NCBI RefSeq assembly: GCF_002844395.1
Contig: NZ_CP025197.1
Span: 868,001 to 932,000 of the forward strand
DNA from: Acetivibrio saccincola
GTDB lineage: Bacteria > Bacillota > Clostridia > Acetivibrionales > Acetivibrionaceae
DNA length: 64,000 bases
Direction: 5' to 3'
This document shows positions 51,391-60,462 of this stretch, in pieces. The notes under the pieces are model-generated. The model was not told the DNA's origin and did no database searches. It worked only from the letters and a program-made list of their open reading frames with translations. How positions within the stretch are numbered: the first letter of the stretch is position 1; each line of letters starts with the position of its first letter. Position numbers and translations under genes: made by a program.

Positions 51391-51571
51391 GCTATTTCTT
51401 TTATTTTTATTTTGTTGATTGTATTTGGTTTATTGCAAAATTTGCAAAAAAGTTTGAAAACCAATAAAAAAGATTATAAAATATAAATAAGAAAGACTAT
51501 AAAATAAGACAGATTATATAATATGACAAAATGGCAATGATTAAAAAAATTAAAATGTCAAACGGGATAAT

Positions 51572-54500
51572 ATGAGTTTAATTGTTTTTATTGATACAGA
51601 AATTCATCCAAAAAGCAGAAAGGTCATTGACACAGGGGGTATTAAGGAAGACGGCAGTCCTTTTCACTCTGGTTCTGTTACTGATTTTATTGACTTTATA
51701 AAGGATTCTGAATTTATCTGTGGTCACAATATTCTAAATCACGATTTAAAATATATTAAAGATGCACTGATAGGCAAAAAGACAGGTAATTTAAAGGTTA
51801 TTGACACTGTTTTTCTTTCACCTCTGTTATTTCCGGCAAAACCTTACCACTCTTTACTAAAAGACGATAAGATTCAGACAGAGGAGATGAACAATCCCTT
51901 AAACGATGCAATAAAAGCAAGGGATCTTTTCTATGATGAAGTTGAAGCCTTTAAAAATATAGATGAAGAACTAAAACAAATATTTTATATTTTATTAAAA
52001 GACAAAAAGGAATTTAGCGCTTTTTTTGAATATATCAAATACAACAATAACGAAATAAATGCAGAAAAACTAATTGAAAATAAATTTAATGCACAAATAT
52101 GTAAAAATGCCGATATTTCAAAAATAATTTCAGACCATCCCATAGAGCTTGCATACTGTCTGGCTTTGATAAATGCGGGAATAAAATATTCAATTACCCC
52201 TCCCTGGGTGTTAAAGCAGTTTCCTGAAACAAGAAAGGTTATGTTTCTTTTGAGGGACAACCCGTGCCTTAAGGGCTGCCCTTATTGTAATAAAGCCCAT
52301 GATATTTACAAGGGATTAAAAAAATTTTTTGGATTTGATTCTTTTAGAAAATACGGAGGTGAGCCCTTGCAGGAAAAGGCTGTAAAGGCTGCCGTGGAAA
52401 ACAAATCCCTTCTTGCTGTATTTCCCACCGGCGGGGGAAAATCCATTACATTTCAACTGCCTGCACTAATGAGCGGAGAAAATGTAAAAGGTCTAACGGT
52501 GGTTATATCCCCCTTGCAGTCTTTAATGAAAGACCAGGTGGACAACTTAGAAAGGAAGGGTATAACGGAGGCGGTAACTATAAACGGACTCCTTGACCCT
52601 ATTGAGCGGGCAGTGTCCATTGAAAGGATTGAAAACGGCTCTGCTTCCATCCTTTACATTTCACCGGAGTCTTTGCGTTCAAAGACAATGGAACGGCTTC
52701 TTTTAGGCCGGAATGTTGTCAGGTTTGTTATAGATGAAGCCCACTGTTTTTCAGCCTGGGGACAGGACTTTAGGGTTGACTACCTTTACATTGGGGATTT
52801 TATAAAATCACTAATGGAAAAGAAAAATTTGCAAAAACCAATTCCCGTCTCCTGCTTTACTGCAACGGCAAGGCAGAGGGTGATTGAAGATATATGCAAT
52901 TATTTTAAAGAAAAGCTTTCTCTTGAGTTGGAGGTTTTCAGGGCTGATGCTTCAAGAACCAACCTCCGCTACAAGGTACTTAATAAAAAGTCTGAAGAGG
53001 AAAAATACCAGTGTGTAAGGGAACTTCTTGAAGAAAAAAGATGCCCTACGATTATCTATGTTTCACGCACAAGACGAGCGTACCACCTGGCAGAACGGCT
53101 TACACAGGACGGTTATTGTGCAAAGCCTTACCACGGCAAAATGGACAAAAAGGAAAGAAGCCAAAATCAAGAAGAATTTATAAAGGGTCAGGTTCAGATT
53201 ATAGTGGCTACATCTGCCTTTGGAATGGGAGTCGATAAAAAGGATGTAGGAATGGTTATCCACTATGAAATTTCAAGTTCACTGGAAGACTACGTACAGG
53301 AAGCCGGAAGGGCAGGCAGGGATGAGAATATAACAGCCGACTGCTATGTGCTTTTCGATGAAGAGGATTTAGACAAGCACTTTATACTGTTAAACCAAAC
53401 AAAGGTCAGTATAAAAGAAATCCAGCAGGTGTGGAAAGCCATAAAAGACATAACAAAATTCCGGTTAAAAGTTTCCCAGTCTGCACTGGAAATTGCAAGG
53501 AAAGCCGGATGGGATGACGGTATTGAGGGAATAGAAACAAGGGTAAAGACCGCCATTGCAGCCTTAGAGGATGCAGGTTATATAAAAAGAGGGCAGAACA
53601 TGCCAAGGGTGTATGCCAACAGCATTCTTGCAAGAAATGCATGTGAGGCGATTTCTAAAATAAACAGGTCTGACAAATTCAATAAAAAACAAAAAGAAAA
53701 GGCAGTTAGAATTATAAGAAAGCTTATTTCTAATAAATACACCAAAGAACCAGGTGATGAAGAAGCAGAATCAAGGATTGACTATATAGCAGACCATTTA
53801 GGACTTGAAAAAAGAGAAGTGGTGGAGATTGTAGAATTACTTAAAGAAGAAAATATTTTGGCGGATTTAAAAGATTTAAAGATTTATATGAAGGAAGGCG
53901 CAAATGAAAAACGTGCATTACGCATATTAAAAACCTTTTTGCGTATTGAAAAATTTTTATTGTCAAATTTGGAGTACGGGGAAAAAGTTTACAACATTAA
54001 AGAGCTAAATGAACAGGCAGAAGAGGAAGGAATTGAAAACATTAGTTCTGAAAGCATAAAAACCATCATAAATTTTTGGAAAATCAAAGGCTGGATAAAA
54101 AGCCAGGTACTTAGCCACTCTAAAGATCTAATGGTGATTTACTGCAATTCCAAAATAGAAGACTTAAAAGAAAAGCTTTCAAAAAGATATGAATTGTCCC
54201 AATTTATTTTAGAATATCTTTATGATAAAAAGAGTAAAGATAAAAAGAAGGAGGAAAATGATAAAAATACGGAGGTAGTAAATTTTTCGGTTTTTGAATT
54301 AAAAAGGGCTTTTCAAAACAGGATAACTCTTTTTAAAACTGAAATAACCACTGAGGACGTAGAAGATGCTATTTTTTACTTGTCCAAAATAGAGATTTTG
54401 TTAATTGAGGGAGGATTTTTGGTTTTATACAATCCCATGGAAATAGAGCGTATAGAAAAAGACAATAAAAAGAGATACAGGCTGGAACACTACGAAAAAC

Positions 54501-56398
54501 TAAGGGAATACTATGAAAATAAAGTGCAGCAAATCCACATAGTAGGGGAATATGCAAAGAAAATGATAGAGGACTACAAAGAAGCCCTTCAATTTGTGGA
54601 TGATTATTTTAAACTTAATTACAGTTCTTTTTTAAATAAATATTTTAAAGGAGGCAGACAAAACGAAATTAAAAGAAATATTACCCCGGAAAAGTTTAGA
54701 CAGATTTTTGGGGAGCTTTCCCCGTCACAGTTGAAAATTATAAATGACAAAGAGTCTGAGTGCATTGTTGTGGCGGCAGGGCCAGGTAGCGGGAAGACGA
54801 GGATTTTGGTTCATAAATTAGCTTCCCTTCTTCTTATGGAAGATGTGAAGCATGAACAGCTGTTGATGCTCACCTTTTCCAGGTCTTCAGCCACCGAATT
54901 TAAAAAACGCTTGTTGGGGCTTATTGGGAATGCCGCAAATTTTGTTGATATAAAAACTTTTCACTCCTACTCCTTTGATTTGTTGGGGAGGGTGGGGACT
55001 TTGGAGAAGTCGGACAGAATAGTAAGGGAAGCGGTGGAAAAAATTAAAAAGGGAGAAGTTGAAAGAAGGAAAATAACAAAGACGGTTTTGGTAATTGATG
55101 AAGCCCAGGACATGGACGGGGATGAATTTGCCCTTATAAATGCCCTGATGGAACACAATGAAAATATGCGGGTAATTGCAGTGGGGGATGATGACCAGAA
55201 TATTTATGAATTCAGGGGTTCCAGCTCAAAGTATATGGAATATTTGATAAAAAGAAAAGGAGCAAAAGTCTACGAACTTTTAGAAAATTTCAGGAGCAAA
55301 AGAAATTTAGTTGATTTTACAAACCAGTTTGTAAAAAGAATATCTTACAGGCTAAAAAGCACCCCTATTGTTCCTTTTCAAAATGACAACGGGAAAATAA
55401 AACTGGTGGAATATAAAAGTTCCAATCTTATCACGCCTTTGGTGGCAGATATACTGTCTGAAGACCTTTCAGGTTCCACCTGTGTACTTACCAGAACCAA
55501 TGATGAGGCGCTGCAGATTACGGCACTGCTTCTGAAAAACGGGATGGAGGCAAAATTAATACAGTCAAATGAAGGGTTTGGCATACAAAATCTTTTGGAG
55601 GTAAGTTTCTTTTTAAATCAGCTAAAACTTGATGATTCTTACATGATAAGTGAGGAAGTCTGGGAAAAAGCAAAGGGGAATCTGAAAGAAACCTATGCTA
55701 AAAGTCCCAATTATGAAATTTGCGCTAATCTTATAAAGGATTTTGAATGTGTAAATAACAAAAATAAATACAAAACAGATTTGGAAGTTTTCATCCGGGA
55801 GTCAAAGCTTGAAGATTTTTATAGGGGAAGGGCAGAAACAATTTTGGTATCAACTTTTCACAGGGCAAAGGGAAGGGAGTTTGACAATGTGTACTTGATG
55901 CTGGACAGATTTAATATAAGGTCTGATGAGGATTTGAGACTTCTCTACGTTGCTATGACAAGGGCAAAAGAGAATTTGACAATTCACCACAACGGGGATT
56001 ATTTTAAATATATTAAGGCGGAAAAAATGGAAGTAATAAAAGATGAGAATACATATTTTCCGCCGGATGAATTGGTGGTACAGCCGGGATTTAAGGATGT
56101 TTGGCTGGACTTTTTTATACACTCCCAAAACCTGATTTTTAATCTTAATACCGGGGACGAACTTATAGTGGACGGTGATTATTGCTGCAATTTAAAGGGA
56201 CAAAAAATTTTATGTTTTTCAAAACAGTTTAAAAATAAAATCCGGTCTATAAATGAAGCGGGCTATGTGCCCTGCGGTGCAAAGATTAAATTTATCGTTT
56301 ACTGGCAAAGGGAAGATTCAGATTATAAAATACGTATAGTGCTTCCTGAAATACGTTTTACTTTTAACCCTATTGACAAAAAGGAAAATATCACATAA
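51572..56398 (+). CDS. exonuclease-RecQ-UvrD fusion helicase
   Basis: 1608 residues carrying three enzymes. Residues about 1-130 look like a DEDD 3'-5' exonuclease (IVFIDTEIHPKSRKVIDTGG, CGHNILNHDLKYI, PLNDAIKARDLF). A CLKGCPYC pair at about 230-240 may bind metal. Residues 260-800 are a RecQ helicase: FPTGGGKS at 284-291, SPLQSLMKDQ, VIDEAHCFSAWGQDFR, CFTATARQRV, ATSAFGMGVDK and QEAGRAGRD. From about 1055 there is a UvrD-type SF1 helicase: AAGPGSGKT near 1069, VLVIDEAQDM, AVGDDDQNIYEFRGS, VSTFHRAKGREFDNVY and LLYVAMTRAKE. The predicted role is DNA end processing or recombination. The start (ATG 51572) has only a weak site (GGGA). Confidence 0.85.
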   Translation: MSLIVFIDTEIHPKSRKVIDTGGIKEDGSPFHSGSVTDFIDFIKDSEFICGHNILNHDLKYIKDALIGKKTGNLKVIDTVFLSPLLFPAKPYHSLLKDDKIQTEEMNNPLNDAIKARDLFYDEVEAFKNIDEELKQIFYILLKDKKEFSAFFEYIKYNNNEINAEKLIENKFNAQICKNADISKIISDHPIELAYCLALINAGIKYSITPPWVLKQFPETRKVMFLLRDNPCLKGCPYCNKAHDIYKGLKKFFGFDSFRKYGGEPLQEKAVKAAVENKSLLAVFPTGGGKSITFQLPALMSGENVKGLTVVISPLQSLMKDQVDNLERKGITEAVTINGLLDPIERAVSIERIENGSASILYISPESLRSKTMERLLLGRNVVRFVIDEAHCFSAWGQDFRVDYLYIGDFIKSLMEKKNLQKPIPVSCFTATARQRVIEDICNYFKEKLSLELEVFRADASRTNLRYKVLNKKSEEEKYQCVRELLEEKRCPTIIYVSRTRRAYHLAERLTQDGYCAKPYHGKMDKKERSQNQEEFIKGQVQIIVATSAFGMGVDKKDVGMVIHYEISSSLEDYVQEAGRAGRDENITADCYVLFDEEDLDKHFILLNQTKVSIKEIQQVWKAIKDITKFRLKVSQSALEIARKAGWDDGIEGIETRVKTAIAALEDAGYIKRGQNMPRVYANSILARNACEAISKINRSDKFNKKQKEKAVRIIRKLISNKYTKEPGDEEAESRIDYIADHLGLEKREVVEIVELLKEENILADLKDLKIYMKEGANEKRALRILKTFLRIEKFLLSNLEYGEKVYNIKELNEQAEEEGIENISSESIKTIINFWKIKGWIKSQVLSHSKDLMVIYCNSKIEDLKEKLSKRYELSQFILEYLYDKKSKDKKKEENDKNTEVVNFSVFELKRAFQNRITLFKTEITTEDVEDAIFYLSKIEILLIEGGFLVLYNPMEIERIEKDNKKRYRLEHYEKLREYYENKVQQIHIVGEYAKKMIEDYKEALQFVDDYFKLNYSSFLNKYFKGGRQNEIKRNITPEKFRQIFGELSPSQLKIINDKESECIVVAAGPGSGKTRILVHKLASLLLMEDVKHEQLLMLTFSRSSATEFKKRLLGLIGNAANFVDIKTFHSYSFDLLGRVGTLEKSDRIVREAVEKIKKGEVERRKITKTVLVIDEAQDMDGDEFALINALMEHNENMRVIAVGDDDQNIYEFRGSSSKYMEYLIKRKGAKVYELLENFRSKRNLVDFTNQFVKRISYRLKSTPIVPFQNDNGKIKLVEYKSSNLITPLVADILSEDLSGSTCVLTRTNDEALQITALLLKNGMEAKLIQSNEGFGIQNLLEVSFFLNQLKLDDSYMISEEVWEKAKGNLKETYAKSPNYEICANLIKDFECVNNKNKYKTDLEVFIRESKLEDFYRGRAETILVSTFHRAKGREFDNVYLMLDRFNIRSDEDLRLLYVAMTRAKENLTIHHNGDYFKYIKAEKMEVIKDENTYFPPDELVVQPGFKDVWLDFFIHSQNLIFNLNTGDELIVDGDYCCNLKGQKILCFSKQFKNKIRSINEAGYVPCGAKIKFIVYWQREDSDYKIRIVLPEIRFTFNPIDKKENIT

Positions 56399-56405
56399 AA
56401 TAGTA

Positions 56406-56432
56406 TTAGCACTCAGAGGAAGTGAGTGCTAA
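56406..56432 (+). promoter_or_regulatory. perfect CIRCE element (HrcA operator)
   Basis: TTAGCACTC, nine bases, GAGTGCTAA: an exact match to the CIRCE consensus bound by the heat-shock repressor HrcA. It lies eight bases behind the helicase stop. TATAAT at 56443-56448 could be the -10 of a promoter overlapping it, with a poor -35. No groES, groEL or dnaK gene is downstream; the next gene starts at 56771. Confidence 0.8.
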
Positions 56433-56770
56433 AGCAAGTGTCTATAATATAAATGCATCGTTTATTTAACCGCATGTATTTATTTATTCTAAAGTACTCT
56501 TTTTAATGCTGTTTTTTTTTAGTACAATCACTTGTAAAAAGATATTTTTGTTTTTTAAATGCAGTGCCTATTTTCATATTTCTGTATTGCTTTTAGGCTT
56601 TGATTTTATTATTAAAGCTTTAAAGGTGTGTCTATTAGCCAATTGCAAATAAATAACAGGTTCACCGCTAATGAATAGTATATAGAATTACTACTGAAAT
56701 GGGCAATAAACATGAACACCATTAGATTTAATATATGCACTATAAATAAAAGCACTTAGGAGGGATAGCA
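56433..56770 (+). other. 338-base leader between CIRCE and the nucleotidyltransferase gene
   Basis: No gene is supported. AT-rich, with T-rich tracts near 56510-56560. If transcription starts near the CIRCE, this is a long 5' leader; otherwise it holds a second promoter or a small RNA. Confidence 0.4.
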
Positions 56771-57814
56771 ATGAAAGCATTATTTTTAGCAGGTGGGAAA
56801 GGTACCAGGCTAAGACCCATTACAAATGAATTGCCAAAGCCTATGGTACCAGTTGTTGGAAAACCTCTGTTGGAAAGGAATATAGAAAGACTAAAAGAAC
56901 ATGGTGTAGATGAAGTGGTACTTAGTACATGCTATAAGCCTTATAAAATTGAAAAATATTTTGGCAACGGGGAGAAGCTGGGAATAAAAATAAACTACAT
57001 ATCAGAGGACATACCTTTAGGGACAGCCGGCGCAATAAAAAATGCGGAAGAGTTTTTTGATGACACCTTTATTGTTTTTAATGCAGATATATTAAGCGAT
57101 ATAAATATTTCAGACATGATTAGATGGCACAAGGAAAAGGGTGCTTTTGCTACCATAGCAACAACGGAAGTGGACGATCCATCAGCGTACGGGGTTATTG
57201 AATATGATGAAAAAGGGTTTGTTACTGCTTTTAAGGAAAAGCCAAAGCCTCATGAGACAGACTCAAATCTTATAAATGCGGGTATTTATATATTTGAGCC
57301 GGAATTATTCAATGAAATACCTTCAGGCAGAACGGTTTCAATAGAGCGGGAAACGTATCCTCAGCTTCTTGAAAAAGGGAAAAAAATAGCGGTGTATAAT
57401 AAGTGTTCATATTGGTTAGACCTTGGAACGCCTGATAAATATATAAAGGCTCATAAGGACATACTAAACGGGGATTTTAAAATGTTAAATCATGACTTTA
57501 AGAAAAGCCCTCAGTATATAAGCAGTACTGCTAAAATACATCAAAATGCAAAAATTGTAGGGCCGTGTTATATTGGTGAGAATGTTGAGATTGGTGCCCA
57601 TGCTGTAGTGGGACCTGATACATTTTTAGGTGACAATTCACGTGTGGGCGCTAGTTCAAAGATTATAGGAAGTGTAATTTGGGACAATGCAAGGGTGGAA
57701 AAAGGAGCTTTAATTGCCAATTCAGTTATAATGTCAAATTGCAAAGTTGATATGAATACTGAAGAGCGCAATGTAATACTAACTGAAGGTGTTTGCCACC
57801 CGATTGCGGTATAA
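56771..57814 (+). CDS. sugar-1-phosphate nucleotidyltransferase, probable mannose-1-phosphate guanylyltransferase
   Basis: 347 residues with GGAGGGA before the ATG. The nucleotidyltransferase domain (1-235) begins LAGGKGTRLRPITNELPKP, with the activating Lys in PKPM, and has NADIL (metal Asp), YGVIEYDEKG, EKPKP, INAGIYIFEP and the SYWLDLGTPDKYIKAH motif. The last 100 residues are a left-handed beta-helix of hexapeptides (AKIHQNAKIVGPCYIGENVEIGAHAVVG). The set is typical of bacterial GDP-mannose pyrophosphorylases (GTP + mannose-1-P to GDP-mannose), although glucose-specific relatives exist. The neighbours (GT4, GH130) favour mannose. Confidence 0.85.
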   Translation: MKALFLAGGKGTRLRPITNELPKPMVPVVGKPLLERNIERLKEHGVDEVVLSTCYKPYKIEKYFGNGEKLGIKINYISEDIPLGTAGAIKNAEEFFDDTFIVFNADILSDINISDMIRWHKEKGAFATIATTEVDDPSAYGVIEYDEKGFVTAFKEKPKPHETDSNLINAGIYIFEPELFNEIPSGRTVSIERETYPQLLEKGKKIAVYNKCSYWLDLGTPDKYIKAHKDILNGDFKMLNHDFKKSPQYISSTAKIHQNAKIVGPCYIGENVEIGAHAVVGPDTFLGDNSRVGASSKIIGSVIWDNARVEKGALIANSVIMSNCKVDMNTEERNVILTEGVCHPIAV

Positions 57815-57904
57815 ATTGCAGGATAGGACCCTTAAGACAGGGTCTTTCCCCAGTCTTAAATTAAAAAATACAATTAACTGAAGAACAATAAGGAGGTATA
57901 AGAT

Positions 57905-59083
57905 ATGACATTAAACAGAATAAGAAACGTGGCATTTTTGAGCACATATCCTTCAAGGGAGTGTGGACTGGCAACATTTACACAGGACTTGGTCAGGGCT
58001 TTAGACGATGTGGATCTGATAGACAGCCCTAAAGTAATTGCGGTAAGTGATAGTGATGAGTATCAATATAGTGATAGAGTGATAATGGAAATTTCACAGT
58101 ATGACAGGAATAGTTATATTAAAGCAGCAAAGCAAATAAACAAATCCGATATAGAATTGGTTGTAATAGAGCATGAGTATGGAATTTTTGGTGGGGAAGC
58201 GGGAGAGTATATTTTAGACTTTGCAAAGAATTTAGAAATACCTTTTGTTACAACCCTTCACACAGTGCTTCCATGTCCGGGAGAAAAGGAAAGGGAAGTG
58301 TTAAGAGAGCTTGGTAAAAGAAGTGCAAAAGTTGTTACCATGGCTAAAAACACAAAGCCTCTTTTAAAAGATGTTTATGAAATGGATTTGTCCAAGGTAG
58401 AGGTTATTCACCATGGAGTTCCCTACAGGATTTTGGAGTCCCGGGAAAAGCTTAAAGAAAAACACGGTTTTTCAGGTAAAAATGTAATAAGTACTTTTGG
58501 ACTTTTAAGCCCTGGGAAAGGACTTGAATACGGAATAGAAGCAGTTGCTAAAGTTGTAAAAGAGCACAAGGATATGGTGTATCTCATTTTAGGCCAGACA
58601 CATCCTGCTATTAAAAAGAGATCAGGTGAAGAATACAGGGAAAAGCTTATTGCCAAAGTTAACGAACTAGGAATCGGGGATCATGTTATATTTGTTGATA
58701 AATACCTTACAAAGGATGAAATCATCCAATACTTAAGAATGTCAGACATATATATGACACCGTATTTAGGCAAAGACCAGGCAGTAAGCGGTACCCTTGC
58801 TTATGCTGTGGGATATGGCAGGGTAATAGTTTCAACCCCGTATAGATATGCAGAAGAAATGCTGTCAGAAGGCCGCGGTCTTTTAGCAGAGTTTAGGAAC
58901 TCTGATTCTTTAGCTGAAAAGTTGAAATATGTTATTGAAAATCCTGAAGAGAAAAAAGAAATGGAAAACAAGACCCTAAGTCTTGGCAGGACAATGATGT
59001 GGGAAGATATTGCTAGGCAATATGCTAAAATGTTCATTAAAACGGTTGAAGAAGTAAGGCTGAAAGACAGTGTAGTGGTGTAA
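57905..59083 (+). CDS. GT4-family glycosyltransferase
   Basis: 392 residues, ATG after AAGGAGGT. GT-B fold with an N-terminal acceptor domain (FLSTYPSRECGLATFTQDLVRAL, VIEHEYGIFGGEAG, PFVTTLHTVL) and the C-terminal nucleotide-sugar domain (FGLLSPGKGLEYGIEAVAKV, YLILGQTHP, YLTKDEIIQYLRMSDIYMTPYLGKDQAVSGTLAYAVG). The donor is probably GDP-mannose made by the upstream gene. The 90-base gap and same strand imply an operon. A degenerate repeat begins in its last codons (DSVVV-stop). Product polymer unknown. Confidence 0.88.
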   Translation: MTLNRIRNVAFLSTYPSRECGLATFTQDLVRALDDVDLIDSPKVIAVSDSDEYQYSDRVIMEISQYDRNSYIKAAKQINKSDIELVVIEHEYGIFGGEAGEYILDFAKNLEIPFVTTLHTVLPCPGEKEREVLRELGKRSAKVVTMAKNTKPLLKDVYEMDLSKVEVIHHGVPYRILESREKLKEKHGFSGKNVISTFGLLSPGKGLEYGIEAVAKVVKEHKDMVYLILGQTHPAIKKRSGEEYREKLIAKVNELGIGDHVIFVDKYLTKDEIIQYLRMSDIYMTPYLGKDQAVSGTLAYAVGYGRVIVSTPYRYAEEMLSEGRGLLAEFRNSDSLAEKLKYVIENPEEKKEMENKTLSLGRTMMWEDIARQYAKMFIKTVEEVRLKDSVVV

Positions 59084-59215
59084 ACAGTAAAGCGGCGTAA
59101 AATAGTATAGTGGTGTAAGCAATAAAGTGATGTAAACAGTAGAGCAGCGTAAAATAGTGTAGTGGCGTAAAAGTATATATAGTGGTGTAAATATAGTAAA
59201 GTGGTGTAATAAAAG
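59070..59215 (+). repeat. degenerate GTGGTGTAA minisatellite across the stop codon
   Basis: About eight imperfect units of 16-20 bases built on AGTGGTGTAAA plus AGTA (for example at 59076, 59091, 59109, 59126, 59142, 59159, 59182, 59201). The first unit contains the GT4 stop codon. Confidence 0.75.
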
Positions 59216-59291
59216 TGCCGTGATAAGCTAAAAGGCAGCACAATTTAGCAAAGAAGCAATACAATAAAAAATAGCAAAAGGTGATACAGTA

Positions 59292-60329
59292 ATGGAGAAT
59301 ACATTACCAGGTAAAGAAGAAAATAAAGAGATAAATGACCATTTTATTTTCCTCTTAACTGATGATACAGGTATATTTCAACATTCAAAATACGGGGTGC
59401 CCGACCCTAGATACGGATATACAACTGATGACAATGCCCGTGCCTTAATTATGGCAGTTATGCTGTATGAAAGGTACGGGGAGAAAAAGTATTTCGATTT
59501 AATACACAGATATTCTTCTTTCATGCTAAATGCTTTAAATGAAAGAGGAAGATTTAGAAACTTTATGAGCTATGACAGGAAATGGCTTGAAGAAGAGGGG
59601 TCAGAAGACAGCTATGGAAGGTCACTTTGGGCTTTAGGTTATGCCATTTCCAACCAGCACATCCCTTCAGGAGTAAAGGGGGCTTTAAGGTATATATTTA
59701 AAAAAGCCCTGCCCAACGTTACATCTCTGCAGCACCTAAGGGCTAAAGCCTATTCCATTATAGGAATGGAGTATTCAGGTGATGCTTCTTTAAAGGAATA
59801 TATTTTGAAACTGGCAGAAGAACTTAGTGACAGCTACTATAAAAGCAGAAGCAGTGACTGGAAATGGTTTGAAGATTGTATAACTTACAGCAACAGTGTA
59901 TTGCCCTGGTCACTTTTTAAAGCATACAAAGTTACAGGTAATAAAGAGTTTTTAGAAGTTGCAGAAGAAAGCCTTGGATTTTTAGAAAGTGTAACTTTTA
60001 AAGACGGTTTATTTAAGCCTGTAGGATGTAGCGGGTGGTTCATGAAGGGCAAAGAGCCTGCTAAATTTGATGAGCAGCCTGTCGAAGCCTGTGAAACTGT
60101 TTTAACATATTTAGAAGGTTATAATATTACAGGCAATGTAAGGTACAAAGATCAGGCAAAAAGGTGTCACAAATGGTATGAAGGTGAAAATATTAAAGGC
60201 ATAAGCCTGATAGATACTGAAACAGGCGGATGTTTTGACGGTCTTACAGAGGATGGGTATAACCGGAATAAAGGTTCTGAAAGCCTCATTTCTTACTATA
60301 TTTCCTATCTTAGCACTGTAGACATATAG
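59292..60329 (+). CDS. alpha/alpha-toroid-like protein, GT4 partner
   Basis: 345 residues, ATG after AAGGTGAT. A helical repeat protein with TTDDNARALIMAVMLYERYG, GRFRNFMSYDRKWLEEEGSEDSYGRSLWALGYA, DWKWFEDCITYSNSVLPWSLFKAYKVTG and FDEQPVEACETVLTYLEGYNITG. Acidic and aromatic residues lie at helix ends, as in six-hairpin glycosidases and epimerases. Similar proteins accompany or are fused to GT4 enzymes in other bacteria, sometimes annotated as glycosyltransferase. Enzymatic role not known; it may process or build the mannoside made by the two upstream genes. Confidence 0.6.
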   Translation: MENTLPGKEENKEINDHFIFLLTDDTGIFQHSKYGVPDPRYGYTTDDNARALIMAVMLYERYGEKKYFDLIHRYSSFMLNALNERGRFRNFMSYDRKWLEEEGSEDSYGRSLWALGYAISNQHIPSGVKGALRYIFKKALPNVTSLQHLRAKAYSIIGMEYSGDASLKEYILKLAEELSDSYYKSRSSDWKWFEDCITYSNSVLPWSLFKAYKVTGNKEFLEVAEESLGFLESVTFKDGLFKPVGCSGWFMKGKEPAKFDEQPVEACETVLTYLEGYNITGNVRYKDQAKRCHKWYEGENIKGISLIDTETGGCFDGLTEDGYNRNKGSESLISYYISYLSTVDI

Positions 60330-60364
60330 CAGTATTTGTTATAAAATAAAAGATTAGTGTTGAT

Positions 60365-60410
60365 AAATGTTCTAGCTAAAACTAAATATTTAGTTTTAGC
60401 TAGACATTTC
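60365..60410. terminator. perfect palindrome, probable terminator
   Basis: Bases 60371-60404 form a 34-base perfect palindrome centred on TAAATATTTA, with AAATG/CATTT pairing just outside and TTTTT at 60413-60417. Stands between the toroid gene and the kinase gene. Confidence 0.65.
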
Positions 60411-60462
60411 ACTTTTTAATATAAAAAATAATACGGGCTTTCAAGGAACAAGGAATGATATT

